Source: Cryptomeria japonica
Lineage: Eukaryota; Streptophyta; Pinopsida; Cupressales; Cupressaceae
Length of the DNA: 64,000 nucleotides
Assembly (NCBI RefSeq): GCF_030272615.1
Contig: NC_081411.1
Coordinates: forward strand, 828,932,897-828,996,896
Reading direction: 5' to 3'
Below are positions 9,483-21,292 of the stretch, piece by piece (the first letter of the stretch is position 1; every line of letters begins with the position of its first letter). The position numbers and the translations under genes were made by a program. The notes under the pieces are model-generated. The model did no database searches and was not told the origin of the DNA. It saw only the letters and a list, made by a program, of their open reading frames with translations.

Positions 9483-11048
9483 CCCCCCCTTAAGTGCAAC
9501 TTAGGGGAATGCACTTAAGTCTACAATGCAACTAAGCAATGCAAGATGGGTCCCAGCTACGAGGCCATGTTAGGTACCCATGTACAAATGCAGATGCAAT
9601 CTCCCATAAATAGAGAAAGGGAGAAAACCCAGTGGGAAAAAAACCCCCCCCAAAAGAGAGATGAATGTACAAAAGACTCTCACAGAAGAAGGACAAAACC
9701 TCAAAGAGGAAAAAGTCCCCCCCCCATAAGAGAGAAGAAGAGACTAGGAAGCCCCCCGTCAATGTCGAATCTCCTGGAAAGATTGTCCAATGATGATGAC
9801 CAAAATACCTCCCCATAAGGAAGGAAGAGAGCCAAGCGGCACCAAAAATGTCAAAGTGTGACAAAACCAGGTACCAATGTCGATGACGAGGAATCACTCG
9901 TTGCAACAAAATGAAGATCAGGCATGGAGACAACTTGCTGTGAGCATCATCTGGATACTCAGAAATAGCAGAAATACTGGTACAATCAAAGTCTCACGGG
10001 AGCCATGCACAAATGTGTACAATCTAAATCTCAATTGGAGCCATGCACCAAGTCTCACAAGATATTCCTAATCTACTTGTACACGAGGATTACATCAAAT
10101 AGTCAACAATGACAAGATACAAAGAGGTGTGGCACTTTATGATAGTGCGAGTACAAAATTGCTCAAGGAAGAGCATACATCATGATAAAATATTCAGATG
10201 TGGAAACATGAAAATGATGCCACCAACAAAGAAGCCCTGTAGAATACTGCAGATGAAGATGCCTCCGAATGGAATTTCACTGAGAGATATAAATAAACAA
10301 CTGACCCCCCATAAAAAGATCATGTTGGCACTTTCAAAGAATGGCAAAGTGGACTTCTAATTTCAATGATTACAACTTCTCAAAATGAGATATAAGAGAC
10401 TTCAACAAATACTGCTAGTGATCTAAACTGAGATCCAAGCAAAATACAAGTACCAAATAGGCCAAAAAATGACAAAATACTGAAAGTACAATTTCTACTC
10501 AAAATCACTGCAAACAAATGGCAGATTATGAAAGTAGACAAAAAATTATGCACTTAAAAAAAAACAGCACCTGAAAAAGAGTCCATATGAGCCCAAACGA
10601 AGCCTCCAAAAGTTGTAAAAATCGGGATTTCATGATTTAAAAAAAACATGTATCTGAAAATCAGGGAACTCCTGCACCACTATACAGATCACGAAATTCT
10701 ACCCCAAAACAAAAAACATTGCTTGAAAAAAGGAGTCCAGATGAGTGAGATATCGCTATTTGAAAATTGCCTGCAAAATTATAATTTCTAGAAAATTTCC
10801 GCCACGTCTTCAAACTTCAAATGCCTCTAGATTTGGCCTCCAAAGTTCAATTGGGATGAAACAAAAGGCGAAACTAACTTTCTTGGACCTCCTCAATCCA
10901 ATGGTGACCTCAGATTTGACCCTTGAAACTTCAATAATAACCTGAAATAGAAAGCTCCAAAATGCAAACCCCAAGTAGCATCAAATTTCTCTCAATTGGC
11001 AAACCAATGACACTCTAATGCCTCTGATACCATGTGAGAATTTGACTA

Positions 11049-11060
11049 GCTCTGATACCA
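11049..11060 (-). other. Primer-binding site (initiator tRNA-Met), with a nearby second copy
   Basis: The minus strand reads TGGTATCAGAGC directly after the LTR. A second copy with its LTR-end context (CTCACATGGTATCAGAG) lies 28 bp farther in (11022-11038 on plus), so the LTR/primer-site junction is duplicated. Confidence 0.85.
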
Positions 11061-11511
11061 TGTGAGATTTTGCCAAGATCAAGAGGCAATGGAAAACACA
11101 AATAAGAGAGAACAAAATAGATGATAGAAATAAACTGTATTCTATCAAGATGAAAATACTGATCAACTGGATCATCAAGCGTTACATACAATGAATATGA
11201 GCTTGCTTATATAGGCAATGTTATATAGATATGTGAGCACACAAACATGACATGTGGCTCAATAAGAAACAAGGGTAGGTAGGAAATATGTGTGGGTAGG
11301 TAGGAGAAACAATATAATATTCCACATGAGGTGGAATGTAACAACAAAATAAGATCAACACCATAAAAGGTGGAAATTCTCCTACACACACTATCCCAAT
11401 GTGGCACAAACACCCAAGTGTCTCATACCCAAACTACTATGAAATGCATTTCCTAAGTAAACTTAAGTATAGTGTAATAATATCCAAGATGAATAATTAT
11501 TTACACCAACA
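11061..11511 (-). repeat. 5' LTR of the 2.5 kb non-autonomous element
   Basis: Partner of 9036-9482, 451 versus 447 bp, with small indels such as one extra TAAA near 11457. Confidence 0.85.
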
Positions 11512-12224
11512 TAAATCCATATTCAAAATTGAATGGGTTGTAGGAAGCTTGAATTTTGCAAAATATTATTCTCATTCCTAATGTTTTGATGCAAAATATT
11601 TTTGCTTTCTAGGTTTGATATGAAGGTAGAAGAAAAGGGAAAGATGAGCACTCAACGAAGCATGGAGGACAAGTCCCATTGAGATTCAACTCACATTTCA
11701 AGAGAACATCAAGTTGGAAGATAGCTATTCAGAAATGACTTCTTCTACCATTCAAGAGATCTAATTACACTTACATTGAGAGGCAGGTTGAAAGGACAAG
11801 TTTTGATTAAGTACATGATAATTTCAAGTGCTCCCTGGTTGGAGTGAAATATGCTTCCATTGGTCATAGTTGGGAGTGATGTGGACTTCCTGAGCAGCAT
11901 TTGAGGCACTTGAATGGATGAAATGAAAGGAGTGAGCAAATAATTTATTAGATTTCAAGTTTGGATTTCAAGTTCATGTTAGGAAGTAGGAGAGCGAAGA
12001 AGATTGCAAGACCACTACCTTGAGAAGATTGAATGTTTGGGAAGAGTCATTTTAAGTTAAGAAGATGAAAGGTAGAAGTTCAAACGAACTTCATAAACAC
12101 ACCTAGATGAGCTAACTTCATAATATGAGGTAGATGAGCGAAATTCATGTTATAATTTGAGGGGCAAAGGAGATTTGAAAGCATTTGCCTTGAGTTGATT
12201 TAATTTGAAACAAACTTCATGTTT

Positions 12225-12440
12225 CAAGCTATATGAGCGACTTCAAGAATCAAGGGAGGTGAGCAAGCTTCATAAATTGACCTATATGAGCGAGCTTCAT
12301 AGATTGACATATATGAGGGAGCTTCTTAAATTGACCTATATGAGCGAGCTTCATAAATTGACCTATATGAGCGAGCTTCATAAATTGACATATATAAGCA
12401 AACTTCACAAATTAAGCCACATGAGCGGACTTTAAGATTT
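12225..12440 (+). repeat. 27-bp minisatellite in 5' giant LTR
   Basis: Units of the form GAGCGAGCTTCATAAATTGA plus CCTATAT recur head to tail; translated they give 9-residue repeats. The other LTR has the same array at 20280-20440 with about three fewer units. Confidence 0.85.
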
Positions 12441-12529
12441 GATGCACGAGCGAACTTCATGTTTGAACCTAGATGAGTGAACTTTAGGGATTAAGATAGA
12501 TGAGCAAATTCTCTCTGTAGTCTAATAGT

Positions 12530-12627
12530 AAGTCGGCCAACTTGAAAAGATTTACTAATTTTATTTTATTACACTAAGTCGACCTATATGGGAAAAGACA
12601 CAATTTTCCCCTAATTGCCTATAAGAG
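12530..12627 (+). promoter_or_regulatory. Putative promoter of 5' giant LTR
   Basis: AAGTCGGCC at 12530-12538 and AAGTCGACC at 12576-12584, an intervening ATTTTATTTTATT, then CCTATAAGAG at 12618-12627. This is the same order and spacing as 3008-3100, though the surrounding sequence differs. Transcription from here would give an R-U5 of about 1.9 kb up to the LTR end at 14616. Confidence 0.55.
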
Positions 12628-14616
12628 GAAGCTCAAACAATCATTTCAAACACCAATCAAACACAACTCTTCTTTCTAATCAATGAACTTCAGGAGCAGA
12701 TTAGTGAATTTTATCAGCAAGGAAATGAGTTCAATCATCATCTACAACGAATTCAGTGAAGCACCGACATCAAATCTGTAGCAGAAGCAACAACTCCAAT
12801 CAACAGTGACATCAAAATTCACAAAGGAAGAAACAAATTCATCAAGGAGACAACAAATTTGCTCAAACCAAGGAGCGACCTCCTCTATAGATGCCCTTGT
12901 TAAACTTGCAAATCACATGAAATCACATAATTACATCAAACTAGGAGGTTATAATAGAAGGAATATCATATGTGTTTAATGCTTGCTTGTTTTCTATTCA
13001 ACATATGAAGAAATAAATCAAGGAGATTGCATTGGAGGAGGAATGAAACAAGTCGCTCGAGGGTCAAATTTCAACATCAAGATTAAGATGCAAGGAAGAT
13101 ATCCTAAAGGGAACTTCATAGACAAATACAAGAAGGTGATTACACAAGATGTATTCGTTTAAACAAAGGGATGATCCACAACATCTACAATATGAATGGA
13201 GTCACAAGAGAAGGAATTCCAGAGGAGAGAGACAATGGTGACATCAAAAGTTCATTCTAAGGCAACTTCAATACTTCGAAACTAAGATCTATACCTTGCA
13301 CCTCCATTATTGAAAACCTCAAGAGTATAGTTTTAAAAGAGTTAATTAAAGTTAGAAGGTTATCATCATTGCGGAAGCTAGACAATGTTGAGTTCAATAT
13401 TCCTTCATGATGATCTATCAATCCTACAAAGTGCAAGTTAAAGGTGGAATCCTAGTCATCATCCTAGTCATCATCCCACCAATTAGAGGAATTCCACCTC
13501 AACATGACCAAATTCAATGCACCAGACTCACTCGTGATGGCACAAACTTAGAGACACCTACCCTTATCATCTATTGGTCGAATGTTCCAGAGAAGACATA
13601 TGTCAAAGTGTTGCAATTATTTCATTGGCCAAATTGAGTTTGTTGTAACAAACCCTAATTAGGGTTTTCATTGTAAAATCTCAACCATTGATCTCAAATT
13701 GATATGTCATTGAATTGTATTGAGAGCATTATAAAAGCCTCAAGCTCTTCATTTGTAAAGGTTAATAGTGCTAGAATAGTCAATAGTTAGCAAATAGTGA
13801 ATAGTACTAGGAGAAGAATAGGAGATAGATTAGAAGTTAGAATATATTAGGAGAAGGAAGAACTGTTGTTATGACTTGTAAATGAGATACTCTTTTCATT
13901 GAAGTTGTGGCGAAATTTGTTATTTCAACAAGCCTCATGGTTCTATTTCTCATTTTGTTTTCATGTTGATTAGTTTGAATGGAGGGATTTGTTGAATGCT
14001 TTTATGTGGAATCCGTTTAGTCCATACCACTAGCCTCTTGCCGATTGCAAGTGTGCCTTGCGTGGTCAACTCGAGTGATATGAGCTTAAATTCAAATTGT
14101 TATGCGTCCATTGTTTATGCATTAACTCGAATGGTGAGCAATGCTTGATGGTAATGAGTTGAACATCTTTGAAATTTCCTTAGAAGATTGCATTGAGTTT
14201 GTGTCAAATTGTTCAAGTTGATGGTGAGACCTTGCGCAGTAAGATTCCATCTAATCATTCATCCATCTTCTTACATTCTAGGCCTTAGAATAAACTCTCT
14301 CAACCCTTCATCTTTTGCGTTTTTTTCAAACTCAAGCTAGTCTACGACAAAAAGAATTATCATATTGCAATATCAGATGATCAAGTTCCAGCGATTCAAG
14401 AATTCGACAATTCACGTATGTCCCTTTGTGATACCAACAATCACATCAACCAACTATGCTTATCCACGTATCGTGACCCGATATTTGTGAACCTTGGAGT
14501 TGTCTCAAGTGATCCTTAACCTAATCTTCAACCTTTAGTAATTTTGTTCAAGAGAGGATAAAATATTTTTGGGTATTTCATTCTGTGTTCGCATGTGTGT
14601 AAAAAACACATCAACA

Positions 14617-14638
14617 AAATTGGCTCTAGAAGGATGAC
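14617..14638 (+). other. Candidate primer-binding site of the LARD-like element
   Basis: Directly after the LTR end the sequence is AAATTGGCTCTAGAAGGATG. TGG followed by a unique stretch fits a tRNA-primed site, but I could not match a specific tRNA. The core TGGCTCTAGA recurs at 17889-17898, right before the 3' LTR. Confidence 0.4.
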
Positions 14639-15075
14639 TTTACAACAAATGCGAACTCTTGAATAGGTGAATCCAAGGAAGATCAATGGAGAATCATCTT
14701 CAACGGTCAACAAAATTTGCACAAGTTTGAACAGCTGAACTTCAATTCATATTTGCAAGGTTTAATCTTAAGGACTCACGTATTCCTTTTCGTGATCAAC
14801 AAAACGAAGTACAAGGAAGGCATGATTGCGGATACATGAATGAAGTAGTTGATGTTGGAAGTCACCCTTTTATAGTAGTCACCAACAAAATTTGTATAAG
14901 AGAAGAACGTTGGATTTGCGAAGGAAGGAAGCAGTTCGCGCAGTTGGAACCAGTTGAGCTTTCAAGTTGAATTTAAGATTTGCAAGATCTCTTTTATTCC
15001 AAAAATTAAAAAAAAAAGAAAAAATCCAAAAAATAAAAAAAAGTGAAAAATAGAAAATAAAAAAAGAAAGATTTC

Positions 15076-16703
15076 TTGATGGATCAACAACAATTTCATG
15101 ATGAACAACTAGTTGATATTCCTCAACTTTGGTGGAGATTGAATATACAACTATACCTGCGTTGCTTGTTCGAGTTTGCAAGGCTAGGACATTATAGTAT
15201 CCATGAAACGAACGAACATGATGAAATGCATTGCTTGACATACCTATCCAAGATAGAATCAACAACACAAGGAAACATCTTCTTTTGGGATGTCTCCAAG
15301 CCAGAAACATAAGAAAACAATTTCAGTGTCCCAGAGAGAAAAGATCCTCTTTCGAGCTTTTTGTGGATGATTGAAAGTCAACTTATTTTGAATGGTGAAA
15401 TGCGTTTAGAAGACATATTGCTACCATTGTGGTGTAGTATTCACAATGCACCTCACTCCGAATTTACTTGCTCATTGTGTGAGATAGCTATCAACCAAGT
15501 CAGATATCAATTTGGAATGCCAACCTTATTTGAGGAGTGTATTGCAAATGGATCTTGGATTGCACACCTTGCAGCTGAATTTAGAAGAACATATGAACAA
15601 GACATTGCTACATCACCAGACAATGAAGGAAGGCAGTTACAAGTCGATAATACAAGTTCACCTGATGATCAATGTATTGCAGTAAATAACTCGCCATACC
15701 TTGCACCTGAAGAGGAGTACAATGGAATAAAAGTTGAAGAAAAAATTAAGAATGTGCAATCAGTAACAGTGGTGATCAAAGTGTTGAGCAAACAATCAAG
15801 CAAGAAGAAGAGGAGTTCCTTGAGGAATTTTCAATCCTACTACAAAAGGAGATCATTGAGAATGAGATGCAAGAAGTTTCAAATAGCACCCTTGAAGAAA
15901 ACAATCATATAGAAATGTTGAATGAAGAATTGCAAATCACCATAAGTGAGCCCAAGTATGAAGATCAATTCGACTGGACGCTCAAAGACATAATTACCAT
16001 AATGCTATTCGAGGGTGTGCTGCAAGATCTTATGGAAGAAGTACAAATGGAATCATTGCCAAATTTTTTTCAAGACAAATAAGTTATTGCAAGTGATGTG
16101 ATTCATCATCAACTTTGGCCTCCCGAGACAGTGCTTGAGGATAAAATACCAGCAAAGATTGCATTTGATCAACTAGAGGAAAATTTTGAAGCTCAGTCTA
16201 TCAAGGAGTCCCTAATTTTTGAAGATATGCTCATGGAATTTCATGAAGATGCATGGTTTATGCATAGAGATGAGCAAGATGTTATGGTGAAAGCAAAGAA
16301 AATTGAGCTATTCGAGGGGGTGCTAAGCTTGTTTCAAGAAGAGCTCACAAGCGAAGATCAACATGTTGTCAATGCTCATGGAATGGTACATCACCAATGG
16401 CGACTTGTTGATGCAGTGGATGATATTGCTTCCGACAATACACTGAATGACAAGCAAACACTTCCATTCGAACAAACACTTCCATTTGAACAAGCACTTC
16501 TATTCGAGCATGAACAACACCAGGTTGTCTCCTTCCTTGCTCTCAATTTTGATTATGGAGGGTTAGGAAAAACAACTTGCATTTGGATAGATCATGGTCC
16601 TAATGAGTTGCCTCAATTGCTTATCTTATGTGAAGAATTGCTTGAATATGAGAGACGCATGGTGAAAGATTTCTTTTTTGTATTTAAAGATGAATTTGCT
16701 TGA
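15076..16703 (+). pseudogene. Decayed unknown ORF in LARD internal region (~540 aa)
   Basis: One reading frame can be followed across three blocks: 15076-15912 (stop TAA at 15310), then a one-base shift near 15770 into the frame of 15867-16082, a stop TAA at 16080, and on to 16703. Visible features are a Gln/His-rich start (MDQQQFHDEQ), a Cys-containing stretch (HSEFTCSLCEIAINQ), an acidic segment, and a short repeat PFEQTLPFEQ near residue 470. No retroviral domain is recognised. It is the only protein-like region between the two giant LTRs. A few disruptions over 540 codons suggest a gene lost fairly recently, but its function is unknown. Confidence 0.5.
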
Positions 16704-17898
16704 CTGCGAACTATCACTTTTGCCATGCTCATGTTGCATACCTTGAGGAATCATGTAAAGTCATGTACATATCTCGTTTATTTAAGTCATGTCAAGTCTA
16801 GGAGTCTTGTATATAACTTTAGAGTAGGTTTTCCTTTCGTGTGTTTTAGCTTAAGAGGTCTTATTGAGCCTTATTCTTAATTTGCCTTGGGTCATTTGAC
16901 TCATGATTCTTGGGTGGCTCAAATAGTTAGTTGTTTGTTTTCTTTGGTTCGTTTGATTTTGGTTTGCCTTTGTGTGCTTTAGTTTTGGTTTTCTTTCGAG
17001 TCAGTTGGTTTGCTTAGCTTAGGAGTCCTAAGTGGGAACCTTCATTTGTGAGAAAGACATTTGTGTTGTTTTCTCACGCACTAGCAACATTTAGCAGCTT
17101 ATGTTTAGTTCATTTCCTAGATATCTATTAATGAAGTGTTTTGAATTCGAGGTTGTTCCTCTCCGACTTTATCATTTGGTTAGGACTTATACTTGACTTG
17201 GAAGAGAATCACTCTCTATGTCTTGATATCGACATCTTTTGATTACTATATCTTTACATGTTAATAAACTCCGAGTCATTATGGTTTCCACGTGAAGCTG
17301 TGATTAGTGAAAAATCCAAAGTCTAGCTTCAATGCCACTATAATCGTCAAACCCAAGTGAGCTTTATTGCTTACAAGCCAAAGGAATTGGCAAAATAAAA
17401 GAAGAGAAAGCAATGTCAAAAGAGAGAAAATGAGAACATAAAAAAATATAAAAAAATCAAGAGAAAAAGAAAAGTAGAATGAAATGAAATAACAAAATTG
17501 GCTATCGGAACGTGCGAGTAACTCCATCGGGGTTATGGACGCCCGACTGGAAATGGAGCAATATTCGTGAGATTACAATGATAACCTCGTCGGGGCTATA
17601 GACGTCCGGCTGGCACTGAGGCTCTATCCATGATGCTTATGAAGTTTAGACAAACTACGTAGCTAATCACAATGGAACTTGGAAGTCATAATATTCTTGT
17701 TGAGCGAAATGAATACACTCGCACACACATAGGTAATCAAAGACGAGGTGGCTTGATCCGATACAGGATTCTTCTTCCACTTTGAAATGTACTTTCTAAT
17801 TTGTTGATAAGTTGGGATGAATTTTCCGGAGGTTCTAAGTGTGGATTGAATGTTTATCTTTGAAGTGTTCAAGAAAATTTACTCAAGGTGGCTCTAGA
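16704..17898 (+). other. Non-coding 3' part of LARD internal region
   Basis: No gene is seen. It includes an A/AG-rich stretch (17390-17500), two related hairpins (17522-17621) and, at its right edge, TGGCTCTAGA next to the 3' LTR. No convincing polypurine tract abuts the LTR. The part 17240-17715 has an inverted diverged copy at 34100-34614. Confidence 0.6.
17522..17621. repeat. Pair of related stem-loop sequences
   Basis: 17522-17558 has nested arms CTCCAT...ATGGAG and CGGG...CCCG. 17585-17621 has CCTC...GAGG and CGG...CCG in the same order around a similar centre (GGGGTTATGGACG versus GGGGCTATAGACG). Both survive, diverged, in the inverted copy near 34230-34320. Confidence 0.6.
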
Positions 17899-20495
17899 TG
17901 TTGTGATGTATTCACTCATCGTCCCATTGCAAATGGGGACCCCCAATTTTTCGCTTTCTAGGTTAGTCCTCTTAGCTTAGTTGTTAGTTGTTGTAGAGTC
18001 TTTTCTATTAACCTTTTGTTTGTAGTTGTTCAAGAGCTGGTCAAGTCTCCCTCTTAAGAATGAAGGGAGGTTCAACACTCCCTTTGCCCACCGAAGGCAT
18101 AATCCCTTCCACTTCTCCCAACACTGTCAGTGGGTGCCCAAACCCGATCACACTCATTTTCATCCCTCACCATTACCATCACCATTCCACCATTCCATTT
18201 CCTTCCATTTCCACCTCCCCTACCATTATTTGCTTCCATTTACCATACCTTCTAACTCACCTACCTTCCTATCCTCCATCCACCTTTCATACCCCCATAC
18301 CTTAACCTCCTTCACATCTCTACATAACCTACCACATCTCCCTTACCTTACATCCCACTTTCTAACCTATACCTTTACCTACCTAACCCTCTCCCCATCC
18401 TAGTATACTCATCCACTACCCTTCACCTACACTTACACCTACATCCTCTACCCTCCATCTCACACCCCTTAATCTTCTACTTCCCTTAACCTACACTTTC
18501 CCTTACCTACCATTCTACCTCCTATCCCTATCCTATCCTAGCATACCTTCCGTTTCCCACCCAAACTCTTCCTTATCACCTTCTACCCCCTTTACCGCCT
18601 TCCTTACCCCTTTATTCTCCTTCCTAACTCCTACCTCCCACCGCAACACTTCTTATAATGCCGTATCCACTTTCAATTACCCCTTGTACCTCCCACATCC
18701 TAAACTTCCCTACCCCTGTGTAGCACTCACTCTACCTATTTCCCCACATTCATACTCCTTATGTCTCCCTTCCCCAAACGTCCTCTCCTTCCCTTTCTCA
18801 CGTGGCATTTCCCCTACCACTCTTCCCTTCCCCCACAACACCTCACATTTCTTCATCCATCCTTACCACATCACATGTTGGGCCCCACTTTAAACTCAAG
18901 ATGGAGAATTAAATAAGATTTTTAAAGGACTATCTTGCTGGGCCCCTCAAAATCTGAAATGGAGATTTAGAAAGCTTTTTTTAAGACATAATATTTCCTT
19001 TGACTTCCTTTACCACGTAGCCTTGATTGGGCCCCACCAAACCCTAAGTTGAAGAAAAAAGTTTTAAGGCATATTTTTTTAAAGAAGGAAAGTGTCCACC
19101 TCACCATTTCCTTGCAAGGTGTGGCATAAAAAAGACATGGAGCTAGCCTTTGAATGAGGATGTGTCACTTTGACAAGAACAAAGTAAAACAAACCCTTAA
19201 CCTCCAACGCCTATATAAAGGGAGTATTTCACATCATTTTAACAACATTCTGATTAGACATTTAGAAAGTAGTTTTAGTGATAGAGATCAACGATTTTGG
19301 CAACAAGATTTTGATCATCACATTGATCAAATGCTTCTTCAAGATGCTGTTTGATTTAAGGACATTGTTGTCCAGTCTTTTGAAGGCAAAGGGGCAGATT
19401 TTGAAGGAATTCCAGATCATTTTCCAAGGTTCTAATTTGATGTAAAGTATCAGCAATTTTAGCAGACCTAATTCTGATTTTAAGATCAGACCTGATTCTG
19501 GCAATTTTTTTAGATACATCCTGTCTATGATTCAATCAGTAACATCATGGCCAACCTTAGAAATCCATGTTTAGAATTGAATGGGTTGTAGGAAGCTTGA
19601 TTTTTGCAAAAAAATATTCTCATTCCTAATGTTTTGATGCAAAATATTTTTGCTTTCTAGGTTTGATATGAAGATAGAAGAAAAGGGAAAGATGAGCACC
19701 CAAGGAAGCATGGAAGACAAGTCACATTGAGATTCAACTCACATTTCAAGACAACACCAAGCTGGAAGATAGCTGTTCAGAAATGACTTCCTCTACCATT
19801 CAAGAGATCTGATTGCACTTACATTGAGAGGTCGGTTGAAAGGACAGGTTTGTTTAAGTACATGATAATTTCAAGTGCTCCTTGGTTGGAGTGAAATCTT
19901 CTTCCATTGCTCATAGTTGGGAGCGATGTGGACTTCTTGAGCAACATTTGAGGCACTTGAATGGATGAATTGAAAGGAGCGAGAAAATAATTTATTAAAT
20001 TTCAAGTTTGGATTTCAACTTTATGTCTGGAAGTAGGAGAGCAAAGAAGATTGCAAGACCACTACCTTGAGAAGATTGAATGTTTGGGAAGAGTCATTTT
20101 AAGTTAAGAAGATGAAAGGTAAAAGTTCAAACAAACTTCATAAACACACCTACATGAGCTAACTTCATAATCTGAGTTAGATGAGCGAAATTCATGTTAT
20201 AATTTGAGGGGCAAAGGAGATTTGAAAGCATTTGCCGTGAGTTGATTTAATTTGAAACAAACTTCATGTTTCAAGCTATATGAGCGACTTCAAGAAACAA
20301 GGGAGGTGAGCGAGCTTCATAAATTGACCTATATGAGCGAGCTTCATAAATTGACTTATATGAGGGAAACTCACAAATTAAGCCACATGAGCAGACTTCA
20401 AGATTTGATGCACGAGCGAACTTTATGTTTGAACCTAGATGAGCGCACTTCAGGGATTAAGATAGATGAGCGAATTCTCTCAATAATCTAATAGT

Positions 20496-20593
20496 AAGTC
20501 GGCCAACTTGAAAATATTTACTAATTTTATTTTATTATACTAAGGTGGCCTATATGAGAAAATACACAATTTTCGCCTAATCGCCTATAAGAG
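20496..20593 (+). promoter_or_regulatory. Putative promoter of 3' giant LTR
   Basis: AAGTCGGCC at 20496-20504, a diverged second box AAGGTGGCC at 20542-20550, and CCTATAAGAG at 20584. Equivalent to 12530-12627. Confidence 0.5.
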
Positions 20594-21292
20594 GAAGCTC
20601 AAGCAATAATTTCAAACACCAATCAAACCCAACTCCTCTCTAATCAACGAACTTCAGGAGCAAATTAGTGAATTTTATCAGCCAGCCAGTGAGTTCAATC
20701 ATTAGCTACAACGAATTCAATCAAACATCGACATCAAATTTGAATCAGAAGCGATAACTCCAATCGATAGTGACAGCAAAATTCACAAAGGAAGAAGCGA
20801 ATTCTTCAAGGAGACAACAAATTTTCTCAAACCAAGGAGCAGCCTCCTCTATAGATGCCCTTGGTAAACCTGGAAATCACATGAAATCGCATAATTACAT
20901 CAAACTAGGAGGTTATAATAGAAGGAATATCATGTGTTTTAATGCTTGCTTGTTTGCTATGCAGGAGATGAACAAAGAAATCAAGGAGATCGCATTGGAG
21001 GAGGAATGAAACAAGTCGCTCGAGGTTTAAATTTCAACGTCAAGATTAAGATGCAAGGAAGATATCCTCAAGGGAACTTGATAGACAAATATAAGAAGGT
21101 GATTACACAAGACGCATTCATTTAAACAAGGGCATGATCCACAACATCTACGACATGAAGGGAGTCACAAGAGAAGGAATTCCGAAGGAGAGAGACAGTG
21201 GTGACAACAAAAGTTCATTCTAAGGCAACTTCAATACTTTGAAACTAAGATCTATACCTTCCACCTCCATTATTGAAAATGTCAAGAGTATA

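Larger units (their letters stand above)
9036..11511 (-). mobile_element. Non-autonomous LTR element (TRIM/LARD type), 2.5 kb
   Basis: Two LTRs of about 450 bp (9036-9482 and 11061-11511) flank a 1.58 kb internal region with no RT, integrase or gag. The orientation is minus: the primer-binding site, complementary to initiator tRNA-Met, abuts the right LTR, and the polypurine tract (CACCCCCCCTTA on plus, 9481-9492) abuts the left. Target duplications are GAAAT (9031-9035) and TAAAT (11512-11516), one mismatch; the empty site is visible in the sister LTR near 19560. The internal region has several long C runs (9645, 9717) and open frames rich in Lys/Arg/Pro that I do not call as genes. Confidence 0.85.
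84..14616 (+). repeat. 5' giant LTR, split by two nested insertions
   Basis: Pieces 84-566, 7862-9035 and 11517-14616 align in order with 17899-23358, for example the pyrimidine-rich tract, the TATA region near 8685, the 27-bp minisatellite, the AAACCCTAA palindrome and the CACATCAACA end. Net length is about 4.76 kb. The interruptions are 567-7856 and 9036-11511, each bounded by a short duplication of LTR sequence. No reading frame of the LTR itself looks coding. Confidence 0.8.

Noticed and set aside
9532-9933. Frames on both strands in the internal part of the 2.5 kb element
   Set aside because: Composition-driven by C/G runs; no domain and both strands open in parts.
11049-11060. tRNA gene hits at TGGTATCAGAGC sites
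   Set aside because: Only the 12-nt complement of a tRNA 3' end is present, at LTR edges; these are primer-binding sites.
12205-12435. 76-aa ORF with 9-residue repeats
   Set aside because: A 27-bp minisatellite read in a frame without stops; unit number differs in the partner LTR.
15361-15912. Calling the 183-aa frame as its own gene
   Set aside because: It lacks a separate start, continues in frame from 15076 past one stop, and its C-terminus after about 15770 is out of frame compared with the acidic continuation in frame 3.
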